Part shown: positions 32,510-41,179 of the stretch, in pieces
Numbering within the stretch: position 1 is the stretch's first letter
Layout: every line of letters begins with the position of its first letter
Assembly (NCBI GenBank): GCA_042095055.1
Contig: JBELBZ010000007.1
Span: 1-64,000, forward strand
Direction: 5' to 3'
Origin: UBA8752 sp042095055
GTDB lineage: Bacteria > Bacteroidota > Bacteroidia > Flavobacteriales_D > Sanyastnellaceae
DNA length: 64,000 bases
The notes under the pieces: model-generated
Seen by the model: the letters and a program-made list of their open reading frames with translations, nothing else
Told to the model about the DNA's origin: nothing
Database searches by the model: none
Position numbers and translations under genes: made by a program

Positions 32510-34819
32510 TCAAAAGGGCAAGGATATGGCTGGATGAATCCGCCAACCGGTAAGCGTGGATTGTGCGCCATTGGGCCATCTCACAGGCCTTCCTGCGTCA
32601 CAGCGGAGCATGAAGTACCCGAAATCAAGTCGGATTCCCCCGCCGCATGCGATGGCCATTTGCGATAGAAATGTGGCCGCATTGAATTCCACATCTGCCA
32701 AGTCCGGATCTGGCCGCGTCATCCATATGTTGCCGGCGTCGGTAAACAAGGCGCATTGAATCCAGTCGTTGATGTACCGCCTCAATTCGATGTTGGCCTC
32801 AATGCGGATGTCACCTCTGACCCTGAGGCTCGCATTGCTGGAACCGCCCGGTCCGAGACTCAAGGCTTGCCAACCCCTCATGCTGTTTGGACCTCCAACG
32901 TAAAACTGTTTCTCCAAGGGGACAGCAACGTTGTCGATGGAGGAGGCAGCGACGCCCACAACGCAACGTCCAAAAATGCCGTTTTTGCCTTTGGGCGTCC
33001 ACCCTGCCCGTAAATCCGCCATCCACCGCGTATAGCGGGCTACTTGGACGTCTCTGGATTGTGCGAAGGCGCTTGGCAATCGGATGTTCGTCTCTTCCGG
33101 GGCATCCTTGTGAAGGAGGTGGAACAAGTTTCCAGAACCTTCAAACTCGACATCGACGCTCCATTGAAGAGGTGACCGCTTGTCCAACTTCGATCTCAAC
33201 CGCCAACGTATGCCCGAGCTGAACAGCGCTCGTGGTTCGAAAGATGAAGTCAGAAAGTCCGACTGCAAGCTGTCCAGATCGGCCACAAAAACAGGCTCCA
33301 ATTGGCTGGATGTGAAGGCCACTTCAAAGGGCCTCAACTCTATACTGGAACCCGTCGCTGGGTTTTCGATGAACTGCTCTACCAATCCAAGTTGGATGTA
33401 GGTTCTGCTGAATTTCACACGGTCTTCATCGCGAATGGTCAGCGATATTCGGCTTTCTGGCTTGTTGGACTTCGAAAAGCTTTTGGCGCCGAAAGGAATG
33501 AGTCGGTTTGTCCGGTAAATCAAGCCTGCACTCAGAATGCGGGAATTCAAGGCGCCGCTTGCTCCACCATCATTGACCAGGTCCAGTCCATAAGGCTGCA
33601 CAGATTCCAGACCGAGACCGAGTTCAAGAGACAGTTGTTCTGCGCGTTTTCGGAAGTCTTGATCGGACAACGACAGGGCCACTTCTCCCCCCACCCCTTG
33701 CCGTTGGGTCACCGCGCCGTTTACCTTCATGACCCTCCTTTCCGAAGGGTAGGCATCCATATGGATGTGCAAGGGCGTGTATGGTTGCGGCTCGACCTGG
33801 TCCATCGTTGTGATCCCCACCCGCAAGTCTTGCACCAGGGGCAGCTGGCGAATGGCCTGTCGCGTTTGCGCCAATTTCAGTGGAGTAAACAAGCCCCCTT
33901 GTTCTATGCGCATGAAGTGGCTGAGACCTCGGATGTCCCGTGCGATAGGCACCCTCCATTGAATCCCATCTATGTCCCTGGTTTCCATGGGTTCCAATTG
34001 AACAGGGTGCCAGTGGAAGCTGATGCTGTCAATCTGCCCTTTGCGGTGCGGCACCATGAGTCCATCAAATTGTGCGGGGGCTATTCGCAAGTCGAGGTCC
34101 ACACATCTGCTGGATCGGCTCTCGGTGGTGTCTATTTCAATCGAGAAAAACCCGGAGGTGAGTCCAAACCAGCCCTCTTGCTGGAGCCTTTTTGCGAACC
34201 GGTCGCGCTCTCGATCCAAGGCGTCGAGCTCCAGTGGGCGCCCTTCCCACATCTTCCATTCTTTTTCAATGGCTGCGACCTGCAGGCGAGGTAGCCCGCT
34301 GCCATCTGCATTGACTCGTGCATTGCAGCAGCGTTGCCGCTGTCCCGGATTCAGAATGATCACCAAGCTGACGTGTTGGCCTTTCATGGTGGTATCCAAG
34401 GAGACCTCAGCGTCCAAGTATCCGCTGCGCAGCATTCGCGACTCCAAAAGGGCGCGGTTTTGGCCCAGTAAATTGCTGTCAAATGGAGAGGCCGTTCCCG
34501 CAGGCACAGGCTGAGCAGCATCTACGGCCTTTTGCCACCTGCCATTGAACTTGGCCCAAAGGTGCCTCCAAGGAATTCCTGCCAACCGTTCTGGTGGCTG
34601 CACTGCCAATCCGCCTTGGAGCAGGGACTGCCACTGGGCGAGGTCCGTTTCGATTGAATCTTCGCTTGAGGCCAGCCGCCATTCGATGTTCCAAACCAGG
34701 GGCTCCCCTGTGTCTACAGTGCTATTGTCTTGTCCCAGAAGTTCTGCATTCGGCCACAGGAATGCCCAAAGTGCCAAGGAGAAGGCCCATCTTGCATAGA
34801 AACGGGGGACGCGGAACAT
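32510..34819 (-). CDS. BamA/TamA-family (Omp85) outer membrane protein
   Basis: Outer-membrane assembly or translocation protein of 769 aa. The start is the ATG opening a signal peptide (MFRVPRFYARWAFSLALWAF); the 220-codon upstream extension is antisense to the TrmH gene. POTRA-like repeats occupy roughly 30-400, and a C-terminal beta-barrel follows. Barrel motifs include FYVGGPNSMRGWQALSLGPG (the conserved GG-xSxRGW loop of Omp85) and FTDAGNIW. Bacteroidota encode several such proteins, so BamA itself, TamA-like or a lipid/protein exporter remain possible. Its ATG overlaps the ATG of the divergent TrmH gene. Confidence 0.85.
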   Translation of the reverse strand: MFRVPRFYARWAFSLALWAFLWPNAELLGQDNSTVDTGEPLVWNIEWRLASSEDSIETDLAQWQSLLQGGLAVQPPERLAGIPWRHLWAKFNGRWQKAVDAAQPVPAGTASPFDSNLLGQNRALLESRMLRSGYLDAEVSLDTTMKGQHVSLVIILNPGQRQRCCNARVNADGSGLPRLQVAAIEKEWKMWEGRPLELDALDRERDRFAKRLQQEGWFGLTSGFFSIEIDTTESRSSRCVDLDLRIAPAQFDGLMVPHRKGQIDSISFHWHPVQLEPMETRDIDGIQWRVPIARDIRGLSHFMRIEQGGLFTPLKLAQTRQAIRQLPLVQDLRVGITTMDQVEPQPYTPLHIHMDAYPSERRVMKVNGAVTQRQGVGGEVALSLSDQDFRKRAEQLSLELGLGLESVQPYGLDLVNDGGASGALNSRILSAGLIYRTNRLIPFGAKSFSKSNKPESRISLTIRDEDRVKFSRTYIQLGLVEQFIENPATGSSIELRPFEVAFTSSQLEPVFVADLDSLQSDFLTSSFEPRALFSSGIRWRLRSKLDKRSPLQWSVDVEFEGSGNLFHLLHKDAPEETNIRLPSAFAQSRDVQVARYTRWMADLRAGWTPKGKNGIFGRCVVGVAASSIDNVAVPLEKQFYVGGPNSMRGWQALSLGPGGSSNASLRVRGDIRIEANIELRRYINDWIQCALFTDAGNIWMTRPDPDLADVEFNAATFLSQMAIACGGGIRLDFGYFMLRCDAGRPVRWPNGAQSTLTGWRIHPAISLPF

Positions 34820-35579
34820 GCCTACGAAGAACGAGATTCTAGCCGTGCGGGCCTTGAGGAACCGCAAAACACGCTCTGAAGAGCGCAAATTTGTCGTGGA
34901 AGGACTGAAGGGTGTGGAGGAAGCCTTGTCCAGTGGTTGGTTGGTCCATGGCTTGTATGGCACAGCAGATTGCAGGGCCCCTGAAGATTGGGAGGCGGAA
35001 CGGGTGTCCACCAAAGACATGTCCCGGATGAGCACACTGAAGGCACCACCGGGAATTCTGGCCGTGATGGGCATGCCAGAAGAAGGCGACACAGAACCGG
35101 ACGTGGAAGATCCTGCGGCCTTTGCCTTGGCCATTGATGGACTCTCTGATCCAGGCAACCTCGGTACGATCATCCGCACCGCTGATTGGTTTGGTGTCTC
35201 GGGCATTTGGATTTCACACGGCTCGGTCGACCCTTTCAACCCCAAGGTGGTGCAAGCCACGATGGGGGCGATTTTCCGGTTGCCCATCTGGTCGGTTGAC
35301 CTCCCAGTCACCTTGCACAAACTCTCCGCCCAAGGAGTGTCAATCCAAGGCTTGGAGCTTGCCGGAGAATCGCTTTGGGAGCGCGAGAAGAGAACTCCCC
35401 CCGCCGCGAGGGTGGCAGTGGTGGGCAGTGAAAGCCACGGTCTTTCTGAAGAGGTGCGAAAAGTGTGTTCAGAGTTCATTCACATACCCGGTGGAGGACA
35501 GTCTGAATCCCTCAACGCATCTATGGCAGCAGGCATTGTGATGGCGGCTTGGCACAGCACGACCCTCAAGGATGGGTGA
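34818..35579 (+). CDS. TrmH (SpoU) family RNA 2'-O-methyltransferase
   Basis: Methylates ribose of a tRNA or rRNA nucleotide. The 253-aa protein has the N-terminal substrate-binding stretch NRKTRSEERKFVVEGLKGV and the SPOUT knot motifs: motif 1 IDGLSDPGNLGTIIRTADWF, motif 2 VVGSESHGLSEEV, motif 3 IPGGGQSESLNASMAAGI. The motif 3 form IP--G--ESLN-S-A is diagnostic for SpoU. Which RNA position it modifies is not determinable. The start codon shares CATG with the divergent Omp85 gene. Its 3' end overlaps the acyltransferase gene by 14 bases. Confidence 0.9.
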   Translation: MPTKNEILAVRALRNRKTRSEERKFVVEGLKGVEEALSSGWLVHGLYGTADCRAPEDWEAERVSTKDMSRMSTLKAPPGILAVMGMPEEGDTEPDVEDPAAFALAIDGLSDPGNLGTIIRTADWFGVSGIWISHGSVDPFNPKVVQATMGAIFRLPIWSVDLPVTLHKLSAQGVSIQGLELAGESLWEREKRTPPAARVAVVGSESHGLSEEVRKVCSEFIHIPGGGQSESLNASMAAGIVMAAWHSTTLKDG

Positions 35580-36591
35580 CTGGCCCACTGCGGGCTGAAC
35601 CTTCGCGGTAAATTTCACAAGCCATGCGGGTGAGGGTGTTGCGCCCTAACCCTTCTCCCAACACCCCAAGTTCGACTTCAATCCATGCGATCCGGTCAAG
35701 GAAGCTTTCGGACAAACCAGAGAAATCTCCTGTATCCAAAGCCTGTTGGGCTTCATGTGCCCATTGCCCAGAGATTCCCATGGATTCCATGGCGTCGTCT
35801 ACACGTTGGGCATAGGATTCCCAGCCAGCTCGGTCGTTGGCGCAATCCACCGATTCAATGGCAACACCCTCAGCAATCCGGACGGTTCCTTTCCAGCCTT
35901 CAAGGCCGATGCGCATGCTCCGCTCATCGTCCTTTTCTGTCTTGATGCCGTCGAGCCTTTCCTTGATGAGCAACATGTCGCAGGGGTTCACGTCGTACCG
36001 CACCACAAGTGGACGGACCAGGCCTGTTAGGACTTGCGGCCCTAAGCGGTCTCCTCCCCTTGCTTTGGCCAACATTTTGAGCAAGCCTACATGGGTCTCG
36101 TCACGCCCTTGTTTCGCACGGCCTGGTCCTTGTGCAATCCAAACTTGACCTCCCCGATCTGTGATATCAGCTATGCGTTCGCTGATGGCCTTGTGTTGGT
36201 CAAAGGCCGACCGGCCGGAAAGACTGCGGTCTATGAAAATGGCTTTATTGGCCTCCATCAAAGTCTTGACCCAAGGCAGACGCGCCAAATTGCTTCCGAG
36301 GACAATGTGGGTGGTGCTGAGTCCTGCATCGAAGCGGGCCATGTTGTACAATGCCGGGTCGCAGACGATGTCCCTGTGCGTGCTGATGCGGATTCCGGGC
36401 TCATCCGCAGGCTGCATGGTGGCTTCAATGCCCGCCGTTGTATTGGCGGTGACCCAGCGCATGAAGGGAACACTCCATTCTGCTTGAATGTCCTTGGGTG
36501 CAGATGGCAACTCCAGTCCCTTGGCCCGCAGATAATGCTGAATCCTCTTGATTTCGGGAAGCTGATCCAAGGAAATAGCCGTTTCCGCCAT
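35566..36591 (-). CDS. Glycerolipid acyltransferase (PlsC-like)
   Basis: Probable membrane-associated acyltransferase of 341 aa in phospholipid synthesis. The key block is STHRDIVCDPALYN near residue 70, corresponding to the NHRDIV-D-A-LN catalytic motif of a Bacteroidota acyltransferase group. IFIDRSLSGR and WIAQGPGRAKQGRD match the substrate-binding FI-R and EG-R blocks. The Glu of the usual EGxR is a Gln-Gly-Pro-Gly here. 1-acyl-glycerol-3-phosphate is the likely acceptor but not certain. The start ATG follows TTCCTTTG by 5 bases. Confidence 0.78.
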   Translation of the reverse strand: MAETAISLDQLPEIKRIQHYLRAKGLELPSAPKDIQAEWSVPFMRWVTANTTAGIEATMQPADEPGIRISTHRDIVCDPALYNMARFDAGLSTTHIVLGSNLARLPWVKTLMEANKAIFIDRSLSGRSAFDQHKAISERIADITDRGGQVWIAQGPGRAKQGRDETHVGLLKMLAKARGGDRLGPQVLTGLVRPLVVRYDVNPCDMLLIKERLDGIKTEKDDERSMRIGLEGWKGTVRIAEGVAIESVDCANDRAGWESYAQRVDDAMESMGISGQWAHEAQQALDTGDFSGLSESFLDRIAWIEVELGVLGEGLGRNTLTRMACEIYREGSARSGPVTHP

Positions 36592-36596
36592 GTGCG

Positions 36597-36604
36597 CAAA
36601 GGAA
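36597..36604 (-). promoter_or_regulatory. -7 element of acyltransferase gene
   Basis: TTCCTTTG on the minus strand matches TAnnTTTG at seven of eight positions and ends 5 bases before the ATG at 36591. It shares a 63-base divergent region with the helicase promoter. Confidence 0.4.
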
Positions 36605-36642
36605 AGCAAGGTGTATCAATCGCCCCGCCCGCTTCCATGGTT

Positions 36643-36650
36643 TAATCTTG
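36643..36650 (+). promoter_or_regulatory. -7 element of DEAD-box helicase gene
   Basis: TAATCTTG matches TAnnTTTG at seven of eight positions and ends 4 bases before the ATG at 36655. Confidence 0.5.
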
Positions 36651-36654
36651 CACC

Positions 36655-37944
36655 ATGACGTTTGCAGAGCTCAAGGTCACCCGACAATACCTCGATGCCC
36701 TCGGGGATATGGGGATTGTGGAGCCGACAGAGATACAATCCAAGGCCATTCCCCGGATTCGCGCTGGGCAGGATGTCATTGGAATTGCGCAGACAGGGAC
36801 AGGAAAGACCCTGGCCTTTTTGTTGCCTGTGATGGCGATGCTGTCCCACGCACAAGGAAAGGGACCTCGTTGTGTGATCTTGACCCCTGCCAAGGAGCTC
36901 GCCCTTCAAATCGCCGATGTGGCCAAAAGACTGGCTGCCAATACAGACCTGAGGGTTGAGGTCGTATACGGGGGCGTCGGCCACAGGGCACAACAGGAGC
37001 GAATGGAGTCGGGAACCGATTTGGTGGTGGCTACACCTGGCAGGTTCATGGAGCTCTACCTCCGAAATGCCTTCGTGACCAAGAACATTGAACACCTTGT
37101 GTTGGATGAAGCGGACCGCATGATGGATTTGGGATTCATGCCCCAGCTCCGCAAGCTGTTGGAGATCCTTCCAAACAAGCGACAAAACCTCCTTTTTTCA
37201 GCCACATACCCCCCCAAGACGGAGGAAATGGCGGGTGAATTCTTGCTCTGGCCTACCCGTGTCGAAGCCTCACCTCAATCAACGCCGGTTGAAACCATCA
37301 CCCAGAGTGCTTTTCGGGCTCCGAATTTCGGAACGAAGCTGAACCTGCTCGTAGAGATCCTGGGTCGGGATGATGCGCCCGAGCAAGCTCTCATCTTTGT
37401 GCGGGAAAAAGACCAAGCCGAAAGGATTGGACAAGCCATCCACGATGGTGTATCGTGGTCCGTAAAAACACTGCACGCCAACAAAGGGCAGAACAGCCGC
37501 ATCAATGCCATGGAGGACTTTAAGTCCGGGGAGTTGCGCTACTTGGTGGCTACCGATGTAGCGAGCAGGGGCATTGATGTCCCGCAATTGGACTTGGTTG
37601 TCAACGTGACCGTTCCTCGAGATCCGCACGATTACATCCACAGAATTGGGCGGACAGGCCGGGCGAAGCGAAAGGGTCAAGCCATCACTTTGGTCGACCC
37701 GAGCGAAAAAGCGGCATTGCTCCGTGTCGAGGAACTGCTGGGTGTTCCCTTGAATTTCAAGCCCGTACCGGACGGCGTCGCTGAGGTGGCCACACCGAAG
37801 TGGGAAGCCCAAGCGATGGCCCGCTCCATTGACCGAGAAAAGCGCAAGGCCGACCCCACCTTCAAAGGGGCTTTTCATGAAAAAAAGCGCAAGCCATTTT
37901 CCAAAGGGAGGAATGCTTCGGGGCGGTCTGGAAAACGCCGTTAA
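36655..37944 (+). CDS. DEAD-box ATP-dependent RNA helicase (RhlE-like)
   Basis: RNA helicase of 429 aa for ribosome assembly, mRNA decay or cold adaptation. Motifs in order: Q-motif region PTEIQSKAIP, Walker A AQTGTGKT, GG-like VVATPGR, DEAD box LVLDEADRMMDLGF, SAT (FSATYPP), and in the second domain VATDVASRGID and HRIGRTGRA. The C-terminal tail is short and basic (KRKPFSKGRNASGRSGKRR), typical of RhlE-type proteins. TAATCTTG lies 4 bases before the ATG. The stop overlaps the convergent zinc-binding gene by 4 bases. Confidence 0.95.
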   Translation: MTFAELKVTRQYLDALGDMGIVEPTEIQSKAIPRIRAGQDVIGIAQTGTGKTLAFLLPVMAMLSHAQGKGPRCVILTPAKELALQIADVAKRLAANTDLRVEVVYGGVGHRAQQERMESGTDLVVATPGRFMELYLRNAFVTKNIEHLVLDEADRMMDLGFMPQLRKLLEILPNKRQNLLFSATYPPKTEEMAGEFLLWPTRVEASPQSTPVETITQSAFRAPNFGTKLNLLVEILGRDDAPEQALIFVREKDQAERIGQAIHDGVSWSVKTLHANKGQNSRINAMEDFKSGELRYLVATDVASRGIDVPQLDLVVNVTVPRDPHDYIHRIGRTGRAKRKGQAITLVDPSEKAALLRVEELLGVPLNFKPVPDGVAEVATPKWEAQAMARSIDREKRKADPTFKGAFHEKKRKPFSKGRNASGRSGKRR

Positions 37945-38342
37945 TGCTCCCACACGGGCTGAACCACCCCGTCCCGTTCCAATCTGTACCCTGTATCATA
38001 CACCCAGACTTCAGTCCCCCCATCACTGACGTGTTTGACATGGGTGTGGTACTCAAAGGCAAAGCCCTTGTCGCGCAGCCACTGCATCCCCCCGATATCG
38101 GACATGGTAGGGGCGCTGGCATGCCAGTCCTTAAATGCCCTGAGTATGCTGTGGTTGCGGTCGAGTATCCTTCCTACGGCATTTTGATGCGGCCGTGCGT
38201 GGTAAACAGCTGGCATTTTTGAGCGCATTTTTCGCTGTTGTCCGGGATAGGTAGAGAAGCAATACTCCGAACAGAAGTCGCCGGTGTATGGGGCTGCTTT
38301 GTATGGTTCAATACGGGCTTTACAGGCCAAACATTTGGTCAT
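37941..38342 (-). CDS. Small protein with N-terminal zinc-binding-like cysteines
   Basis: Unrecognised 133-aa protein. It begins MTKCLACKARIEPYKAAPYT and continues FCSEYC, giving CxxC and CxxxC pairs that could hold one zinc ion. The remainder has WLRDKGFAFEYHTHVKHV and ends with a short beta-rich segment. The ATG was chosen just before the cysteines; a start 7 codons upstream is possible. It lies tail-to-tail with the helicase (4-base overlap) and head-to-head with the hydroxyacyl-CoA dehydrogenase. Function unknown. Confidence 0.6.
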   Translation of the reverse strand: MTKCLACKARIEPYKAAPYTGDFCSEYCFSTYPGQQRKMRSKMPAVYHARPHQNAVGRILDRNHSILRAFKDWHASAPTMSDIGGMQWLRDKGFAFEYHTHVKHVSDGGTEVWVYDTGYRLERDGVVQPVWEH

Positions 38343-38439
38343 AGTGATGCGAATCTGACGCAATCAAATAAAGTCCTGTGTGAAACACGATTTCACCAGC
38401 TGTTCATTCGTCACTGTTCGTCTTTCCTTTGTCTGTGAC

Positions 38440-39609
38440 ATGAATGATGTGATGACAGTGGGCGTTGTTGGCGCCGGAACGATGGGGCGGGGCATCGCCC
38501 AAGTGGCTGCTGCTGCAGGCCACAAGGTCCATTTGTTGGATAGAAATCTTGCTGTGCTCAAGGATGCACAATCGTTTTTGGCCAAAATCCAAGACCGTTC
38601 TGTGTCCAAAGGGCGGATCTCCAGGCAAGATGCCGATGCCTTACTCGAACGCATCTCGTCCACGCAGGAGGTGTCAGACATGGCTGGGTGCGGTCTTGTA
38701 ATTGAAGCCATTGTAGAGCGGGCCGACATCAAAGAAGCATTGTTTTCTGAGCTCGAATCTGTCGTCTCAAAAGGTTGTGTATTGGCCTCCAACACCTCTT
38801 CCCTATCGGTTACAGCATTGGCGGCCTCCCTGAAACATGCTGACCGCTTTGTCGGCCTTCACTTTTTTAATCCAGCACCCTTAATGCCGCTGGTTGAAGT
38901 GATTCCAGCGTTGCAAAGCCGGGCTGGTCTTTCGGATGAAATGTTGGTGCTGATGCAGCAATGGGGCAAACAACCCGCTGTAGCCAAAGACACGCCAGGT
39001 TTTATCGTCAACCGCGTGGCCCGTCCGTTTTACGGTGAGGCCATCCGCATGCTGGAGGAAGGCTTTGCCGATGTGCCGACCATTGATTGGGCCATGACGT
39101 CATTGGGAGGGTTCAAAATGGGCCCATTCGAACTCATGGATTTGATCGGCAATGACGTCAACTATGCCGTCACAGAAAGTGTCTGGACCGCGTTTTACTT
39201 TGACCCGCGTTACAAGCCCTCTTTTGCGCAAAAGCGCAATGTGGACGCAGGCTGGCTTGGCCGAAAGACAGGTCAGGGGTGGTACGATCACGACGAGGGT
39301 GCCGACCAGCCCGTTGCGCGCATGGACAAAGACTTGGGTCAAGACATTTTGTGGCGCATCCTGGTGATGTTGATCAATGAGGCTGCAGATGCCGTGTTCT
39401 GGGGCGTGGCTTCGGCCCAGGATGTCGACAAGGCGATGCGCGGGGGCGTCAACTACCCCAAGGGGTTGCTGGAATGGGCTGAGGAAGTGGGCCTCGACCG
39501 CTGCGTTGCTGCACTGGACGAACTTCGCGACACTTATGGAGAGGACCGCTATCGCTGCAGTCCATTGTTGAGGACCCGGGCCAAAGAAGGCAGAAGCCTG
39601 TTTGCCTGA
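38440..39609 (+). CDS. 3-hydroxyacyl-CoA dehydrogenase
   Basis: NAD-dependent oxidation of 3-hydroxyacyl-CoA to 3-ketoacyl-CoA in fatty acid or phenylacetate-type degradation. The 389-aa protein has the Rossmann motif VGVVGAGTMGRGIAQ at about 5-19, the catalytic GLHFFNPAPLMPLVEV (His-Glu pair), KDTPGFIVNRVARPF, and GGFKMGPFELMDLIGNDV. A second C-terminal 3HCDH_C domain is present (WRILVMLINEAADAVFWGVA), as in PaaH-type enzymes. TTCCTTTG lies 8 bases before the chosen ATG; another ATG four codons later is possible. Confidence 0.92.
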   Translation: MNDVMTVGVVGAGTMGRGIAQVAAAAGHKVHLLDRNLAVLKDAQSFLAKIQDRSVSKGRISRQDADALLERISSTQEVSDMAGCGLVIEAIVERADIKEALFSELESVVSKGCVLASNTSSLSVTALAASLKHADRFVGLHFFNPAPLMPLVEVIPALQSRAGLSDEMLVLMQQWGKQPAVAKDTPGFIVNRVARPFYGEAIRMLEEGFADVPTIDWAMTSLGGFKMGPFELMDLIGNDVNYAVTESVWTAFYFDPRYKPSFAQKRNVDAGWLGRKTGQGWYDHDEGADQPVARMDKDLGQDILWRILVMLINEAADAVFWGVASAQDVDKAMRGGVNYPKGLLEWAEEVGLDRCVAALDELRDTYGEDRYRCSPLLRTRAKEGRSLFA

Positions 39610-39619
39610 GGGTTGTTGA

Positions 39620-40303
39620 TCAGCATTCTGTGCCAAAAGCACTCAACAGCTGTAGCACATCAGAAACGGTCACTGCGCCATCGCCATTGACATCGGCTGA
39701 ACAGCTCTCAAGACAACCAAAGTCTGAAAGCAGCACCAAAACGTCGGACACGCTGATCAGCAGGTCTCCGTTGAGATCCAAGGGACATGAGGCTTCTTCC
39801 GGACTGAGGATGCCATCGCAATTGTTGTCCACACCGCTGGCATTGGCTGGGGCGCCAGGGAACACCTCGGAATTGTTGTCGTCACAGTCGCAAACGGTGG
39901 TCTCCCCGTCTCCATCCATGTCCACGATGCCCGCACAGGTTTCGAAATCTGCCTGGCAATTCGCCAAAACACAAGCTTCGCAGTCCGCGGTGCTTCCGAA
40001 ACCACACACGAGCAGACAGTTGTTCTGAGCGCAGACGCTTTGCTCCGCAAAGCAGCCCACACAACCCGTGCTCATCGTGGGAATGCCCGCTGCGATGCAA
40101 CTGGCAAAGCAACTTTGGAGGTCCCCAGCAAAAATGCAGTCAAAGCCGCATGAGAATACCGCGTCGTTGACCAGGTCACCTTCATTGCACAGCAAATTGA
40201 AGTCCAGCGAGTCACATTGTGCTTCCATGGATTGCGGGACGGTCCACAGCCCAAGCAACATCAAGAATGGAATGCAGTTAAAGAGGCTTGAATATTGGCT
40301 CAT
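39620..40303 (-). CDS. Secreted cysteine-rich protein with MopE metal-binding motif and double dockerin-like tail
   Basis: Exported 227-aa protein. The signal peptide starts at MSQYSSLFNCIPFLMLLGL and ends near MEAQ. The body has many cysteines in regular spacing (CGFDCIFAGDLQSCFASC ... CVGCFAEQ-CAQNNC). A MopE-type metal-binding motif (DGETTVCDCDDNNSEVFPG ... VDNNCDG) follows. The C-terminus has two dockerin-like units: CPLDLNGDLLISVSDVLVLL..FGC and CSADVNGDGAVTVSDVLQLL..FGTEC. Function unknown; copper or calcium binding is suggested by the MopE family. A GATTTTTG -7-like element ends 10 bases before the ATG. Confidence 0.75.
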   Translation of the reverse strand: MSQYSSLFNCIPFLMLLGLWTVPQSMEAQCDSLDFNLLCNEGDLVNDAVFSCGFDCIFAGDLQSCFASCIAAGIPTMSTGCVGCFAEQSVCAQNNCLLVCGFGSTADCEACVLANCQADFETCAGIVDMDGDGETTVCDCDDNNSEVFPGAPANASGVDNNCDGILSPEEASCPLDLNGDLLISVSDVLVLLSDFGCLESCSADVNGDGAVTVSDVLQLLSAFGTEC

Positions 40304-40327
40304 GTGGTATAAACAAAAATCCAAACT

Positions 40328-41179
40328 TCAGGTTCGGTCGAGCAACCGGGTGCCTCCTTGGTCGAGGACTTCACCCGCTTTTTGGATATCTGAAGGGTGG
40401 GTTAAATCCAGGAAGGCTCCGGCCAAAGGCAGGGCTTGCATTTGCCCACCGCTCTTGAGGAACAGTGAGACGGCCTCGGGAAGCTCGCGCTCCCTTCGCA
40501 CAGGATGTTCCGGAACATTTCGCACGGCGTCCAACAAGGGGGCGTAGGGCAACCTGAAGTAGTTCATGCTGACCCTGGGCTGGCCATCGCCCCAACGCGA
40601 TGCGTTGACTTCTGCTGCGGTGGGCTTTTCAATGATGCCCGTGAGCTTTCCCCCTTGGTCAGCTTGCAGCACTGCAAAGGCCAGCACCCGCTCTTGTGGC
40701 AGTCCGAGAAAACGCGGGTCAAAGGCCGGCAGTACAGCGTCGTGCTCGAACAGCGCCCTGAACATGCCCCGTGGCGGCAGGTTGTCTCCGTTGGCGATGG
40801 TGATGCTGTTGTTGGACCATTGAGGGTTGGCCTCAAGTGCCAATTGCACAGCATGTGCTGTCCCCAGCGGTTTCTTGCGTCCAGAAGGAATGGATTGCCG
40901 CACATAGGTCAAGGCCATCCCGGCGATGGGATGGACGTCAAAGTGGGCCTGGGTGATGGTGTCCTCTTGTGCAATGACCAAGCAGGCTTCGGTGCACCCC
41001 TCTTCCCTGAGCTGCATCAACAAGTGTTCTATGAGCGGCTTGGCATCTGTACCAATGCGGATCATCGCTTTTGGCCTGGATCGCGCTTCATTGAGAATGT
41101 TTTGGGGCTCGTTTGAGGCGGCCTTCATTCTGCTCCCCCTTCCGGCGGCCATGATGACGGTGGGATTCAACCTTGACAT
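40328..41179 (-). CDS. Sugar-1-phosphate nucleotidyltransferase family protein
   Basis: Nucleotidyltransferase of 283 aa expected to join a sugar 1-phosphate to an NTP. The P-loop-like start is TVIMAAGRGSRM, followed by RPKAMI, an IANGDNLPPRG (usual GD-Dxxx donor site) and a GIIEKPTAAEV motif. The start ATG lies 13 bases inside the end of the upstream GHMP kinase gene, so translation is coupled. With the kinase and the symporter it completes a putative import-phosphorylate-activate route for a sugar. Which sugar is unknown. Confidence 0.78.
   Translation of the reverse strand: MSRLNPTVIMAAGRGSRMKAASNEPQNILNEARSRPKAMIRIGTDAKPLIEHLLMQLREEGCTEACLVIAQEDTITQAHFDVHPIAGMALTYVRQSIPSGRKKPLGTAHAVQLALEANPQWSNNSITIANGDNLPPRGMFRALFEHDAVLPAFDPRFLGLPQERVLAFAVLQADQGGKLTGIIEKPTAAEVNASRWGDGQPRVSMNYFRLPYAPLLDAVRNVPEHPVRRERELPEAVSLFLKSGGQMQALPLAGAFLDLTHPSDIQKAGEVLDQGGTRLLDRT

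Noticed and set aside
34820..35479. A 220-codon N-terminal extension of the Omp85 frame
   Set aside because: It is antisense to the TrmH gene, lacks signal-peptide character and precedes a clear signal peptide starting at 34819.
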